This document shows positions 5,975-7,920 of a stretch of 7,920 nt of DNA, in pieces. The position numbers were made by a program, and so were the translations under genes. Source of the stretch: an uncultured Bacteroidales bacterium (lineage in GTDB: Bacteria > Bacteroidota > Bacteroidia > Bacteroidales > F082); contig CALFIT010000268.1 in the NCBI GenBank assembly GCA_937877465.1, positions 1-7,920 of the forward strand. The letters are read 5' to 3'. The notes beneath the pieces were generated by a model, which worked only from the letters and a program-made list of their open reading frames with translations, did no database searches and was not told where the DNA came from. Position 1 is the stretch's first letter, and every line of letters starts with the position of its first letter.

Positions 5975-7237
5975 TCATTCGATCCTCATGTTCGGAATCT
6001 GGCCGTCGCCGTCGTAGTAGCCGCGGTCGAGCTTCTCGCGCACTTCCTTGAAGGCGTTCAAGGTATAGTTGACGTCGTCCATGGTGTGGGCCGCCGTCGG
6101 GATGATGCGGAAGATGATCATGCCCTTGGGGATGACGGGATAGGTGATGACCGAGCAGAAGATGCGGTAGTTCTCGCGCAGGTCCATGGCGATGTTGGTG
6201 GCCTGCACCACGTCGCCTTGCACATGCACCGGCGTGACGCACGCCTCGGCGGGACCGATGTCGAAGCCCAAGTCGCGGAAGCCCTGCTGCAAGGCGCGGG
6301 TCACCTTCCAGAGCTGGGCACGGAGGGCGTCGCCCTCGGCGCTGCGGATGATTTCGAGGCGCTTCTCGCAGCCTTCCACGATGGCCAAAGGCAGGCTCTT
6401 GGCGTACATCTGCGAGCGCATGTTGTAGCGCAAGAACTCGATGACGTACTTCGGTCCGGCCACGAAGCCTCCGATGATGGCCATGGCCTTGGCATAGGCG
6501 CCGATGTAGATGTCGATGTCGTCCATCACGCCGAAGTGCTCCGATGTGCCGCGTCCGTTGGGACCCATCACGCCGAAGCCGTGAGCGTCGTCGATGAGGA
6601 TGCGAAAGTTGTATTTCTTCTTCAGGGCCACGATGCCGGCAAGGTCGCCCAAGGCGCCCGTCATGCCATACACGCCCTCGGTGATGACGAGGATGCCGCC
6701 ACCCGTCTTAGCCACCACCTCCGTGGCGACCTTCAGCTTCTTCTCGAGGTCTTCCATGTTGTTGTGGCGGTACTTGTACTTGTTGCCGATGTGCAGGCGG
6801 ATGCCGTCCAAGAGGCAGGCGTGGGCTTCGTTGTCGTAGACGATGACGTCGTGCATGGTGGTCAAAGTGTCGATGGTCGACACGATGCCTTGATAGCCAA
6901 AGTTAAAGAGGTAGGCGGCTTCCTTCTTCTCGAAGTCGGCCAATTCGTGCTCGAAATGCTCGTGCATACGGGTGTGACCCGTCATCATGCGGGCGCCCAT
7001 CGGGGCGGCGAGGCCGTATTTGGCGGCGGCTTCGGCATCCACGCGACGGATTTCGGGGTGGTTAGCCAAACCCAAATAGTTGTTCAAGCTCCAGCAGAGC
7101 ACCTCCCTGCCGTTGAAGGTCATGCGCGGTCCCATCTCGCCTTCCAGACGCGGAAAAGCGAAGTAACCATCGGCGCGTTCACGGTACTGCCCAATCGGGC
7201 CACCGGAATCCTTTGATATTCGTTCAAAAATATCCAT
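5975..7237 (-). CDS. spt: Alpha-oxoamine synthase, probable serine palmitoyltransferase
   Basis: This encodes 420 residues of a fold-type I PLP enzyme. The predicted reaction is condensation of L-serine with a long-chain acyl-CoA to 3-ketosphinganine, the first step of the sphingolipid synthesis characteristic of Bacteroidota. Visible features are NNYLGLANHP (52-61), the ring-stacking His139 in DNEAHACLLDG, the PLP-binding pair Asp216/His219 in IDDAHGFG, the Schiff-base Lys250 in GAYAKAMAIIGGFVAG, and Arg377 in FRIIPTAAHT for the substrate carboxylate. The segment YNMRSQMYAKSLP (271-283) is what I remember of Bacteroides serine palmitoyltransferase rather than glycine C-acetyltransferase (kbl) or bioF. 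Those remain the alternatives, and automatic annotation often calls this family kbl. The Thr and Ser usually just before the lysine (T-x-S-K) are both Ala here. The ATG at 7237 was chosen because upstream codons to 7279 translate AT-rich repeats. It is divergent from a reductase gene. Confidence 0.85.
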   Translation of the reverse strand: MDIFERISKDSGGPIGQYRERADGYFAFPRLEGEMGPRMTFNGREVLCWSLNNYLGLANHPEIRRVDAEAAAKYGLAAPMGARMMTGHTRMHEHFEHELADFEKKEAAYLFNFGYQGIVSTIDTLTTMHDVIVYDNEAHACLLDGIRLHIGNKYKYRHNNMEDLEKKLKVATEVVAKTGGGILVITEGVYGMTGALGDLAGIVALKKKYNFRILIDDAHGFGVMGPNGRGTSEHFGVMDDIDIYIGAYAKAMAIIGGFVAGPKYVIEFLRYNMRSQMYAKSLPLAIVEGCEKRLEIIRSAEGDALRAQLWKVTRALQQGFRDLGFDIGPAEACVTPVHVQGDVVQATNIAMDLRENYRIFCSVITYPVIPKGMIIFRIIPTAAHTMDDVNYTLNAFKEVREKLDRGYYDGDGQIPNMRIE

Positions 7238-7244
7238 TTTCCTT

Positions 7245-7263
7245 GATTTAAGATTTAAGATTT
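7245..7263. repeat. Short GATTTAA tandem repeat in the leader of the oxoamine synthase gene
   Basis: GATTTAA occurs twice in tandem (7245-7251, 7252-7258) and is followed by GATTT (7259-7263). It lies 8-26 bp upstream of the minus-strand ATG, inside the predicted mRNA leader. Short AT-rich repeats like this just before start codons are frequent in Bacteroidales and may keep the start unstructured. Confidence 0.5.
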
Positions 7264-7283
7264 CAAATTTTAGATTCAAGCCA

Positions 7284-7314
7284 CAAAATTAGTAAATATA
7301 TTGATTATCCCAAC
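7284..7314 (-). promoter_or_regulatory. Promoter of the oxoamine synthase gene
   Basis: On the minus strand TAATTTTG (7284-7291) fits TAnnTTTG. Exactly 19 bases upstream lies GTTG (7311-7314), a three-of-four match to the -33 box TTTG. The leader to the ATG at 7237 would be about 40 nt. It shares a 121-bp gap with the divergent promoter at 7332-7339, so the two may be co-regulated. Confidence 0.6.
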
Positions 7315-7331
7315 TGTGACGAATTTATTTT

Positions 7332-7339
7332 TATTTTTG
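7332..7339 (+). promoter_or_regulatory. -7 box of the short-chain dehydrogenase gene
   Basis: TATTTTTG matches the Bacteroidota -7 consensus TAnnTTTG. It ends 19 bp before the ATG at 7359, so the transcript would have a leader of roughly a dozen bases. No clear TTTG is found 19-21 bp upstream. Confidence 0.5.
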
Positions 7340-7358
7340 CGGTTCAATTTAGCACTTT

Positions 7359-7920
7359 ATGTTAGACCTCAACAACAAAACGGCACTGATTACGGGCGGA
7401 GGCACGGGCATCGGGCAGAGCATCGCCCTGCATCTGGCCCAGGAAGGCTGCCATGTCGTCCTCACGGGCTTAGGCATCGACGACCTCAACAAGACCAAGG
7501 CGATGTGCGAGCAATACGGTGTGAAGGCATGGGCCACCGAGACCCAACTCGACGACTACGCCTCCATCGACCGGCTCTACGACTTCGTCGTCAGCCAAGG
7601 CCTGAGCATCGACCTCTTCGTGCTCAACGCGGGCGTCTCGCAACGCGAGAAGGCCTTCGACACCGACATCAGCGTGGACGAGAAAATCCTGAAGGTCGAC
7701 TTCCTCAGCGGTGTCTATCTCGTGAAGAAGTTCAAGGCGATGATCCTCGCCAAGGAGCATGTGCAGTTCAGCGTCACCACTTCCCTATCGGGCTTGTTCG
7801 GCTTCCCGCTGCGCTCGGCCTATTGTGCTGCCAAGCACGCGCTGTTCGGCTTCTACGAGTCGCTTGAGCTGGAATACGACAACATCGGCGTCACTTTCCT
7901 CATCCCAGGGCGCATCAACA
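7359..7920 (+). CDS. Short-chain dehydrogenase/reductase, 3' end outside the window
   Basis: The first 187 residues of a classical SDR are present; the gene runs off the window, and most classical SDRs are about 250-270 residues long. The Rossmann nucleotide-binding motif is TGGGTGIG (12-19), followed by LNAGVS (89-94). The catalytic Ser142, Tyr155 and Lys159 have the canonical spacing (TTS, then SAYCAAK). FLIPGRIN (180-187) is the strand after the active site where the PG motif normally lies. The Asn of the usual N-x-x-G motif appears to be Asp114 (VDFLSG). The start is supported by the -7 box 19 bp upstream and by the Rossmann motif beginning at residue 8-12, as usual. It is divergent from the probable serine palmitoyltransferase. 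A role as 3-ketosphinganine reductase, the next step in sphingolipid synthesis, is attractive but only inferred; SDRs act on very varied substrates. Confidence 0.88.
   Translation, partial: MLDLNNKTALITGGGTGIGQSIALHLAQEGCHVVLTGLGIDDLNKTKAMCEQYGVKAWATETQLDDYASIDRLYDFVVSQGLSIDLFVLNAGVSQREKAFDTDISVDEKILKVDFLSGVYLVKKFKAMILAKEHVQFSVTTSLSGLFGFPLRSAYCAAKHALFGFYESLELEYDNIGVTFLIPGRIN

Noticed and set aside
6086..7216. 376-codon plus-strand open frame opposite the oxoamine synthase
   Set aside because: It is an antisense shadow of a gene with clear catalytic motifs; its translation is Val/His/Asp/Ala-rich low-complexity with no recognisable domain.
7238..7279. Start of the oxoamine synthase at 7279
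   Set aside because: The extra 14 residues (NLKFEILNLK type) are translation of short AT-rich repeats and lie in the mRNA leader downstream of the promoter; homologues begin near MDIFERI.

Overview
The window looks like a chromosomal segment of a Bacteroidota member, most likely order Bacteroidales. Three things point there: Bacteroidota-type promoters (TAnnTTTG -7 boxes) upstream of several genes, family content typical of the phylum (DUF2490 barrel, DUF4956 plus VTC pair, DUF4143 ATPase, a serine-palmitoyltransferase-like enzyme with the Bacteroides-type RSQxxAKSLP region), and mostly no clear Shine-Dalgarno sequences. Coding DNA is moderately GC-rich, while the long non-coding stretch at about 5.5-5.9 kb is strongly AT-rich. 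Genus cannot be assigned from the sequence alone.

Layout. Eight of the nine genes read on the minus strand, so they are listed here from high to low coordinates. A partial short-chain dehydrogenase/reductase (7359-7920, plus strand, running off the window) is divergent from a complete alpha-oxoamine synthase, probably serine palmitoyltransferase (5975-7237). Each has its own -7 box in the 121-bp gap. The oxoamine synthase gene ends in a strong intrinsic terminator (5899-5957). Abutting its T-tract is a 33-bp tandem repeat array (5552-5896, ten full units plus a partial one). The array sits upstream of the promoter of a full-length AAA ATPase/DUF4143 gene (4161-5483). A MarR-type regulator follows 26 bp downstream (3676-4134).

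A well-formed promoter (3594-3624) then starts a compact operon. It holds a lipoprotein with two prealbumin-like beta-sandwich domains (2856-3572), a small secreted protein with YD-like repeats (2417-2845), a VTC-domain putative polyphosphate polymerase (1652-2410, GTG start) and a DUF4956 membrane protein (915-1640). Gaps are only 10, 6 and 11 bp. A 151-bp gap, almost filled by a large imperfect inverted repeat enclosing two strong adjacent hairpins, separates these from a DUF2490 outer-membrane barrel protein (86-763). A long hairpin (18-62) closes the transcription unit.

How the genes may work together. The VTC and DUF4956 proteins form a recurrent pair, plausibly a membrane-associated polyphosphate (or other polyanion) synthase. 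The exported lipoprotein, small secreted protein and DUF2490 barrel suggest an envelope-facing role. The divergent oxoamine synthase and reductase could carry out the first two steps of sphingolipid base synthesis. Both pathway readings are inference from family and context. The most unusual non-coding structures are the 33-bp array and the cloverleaf-like inverted repeat at 775-909.
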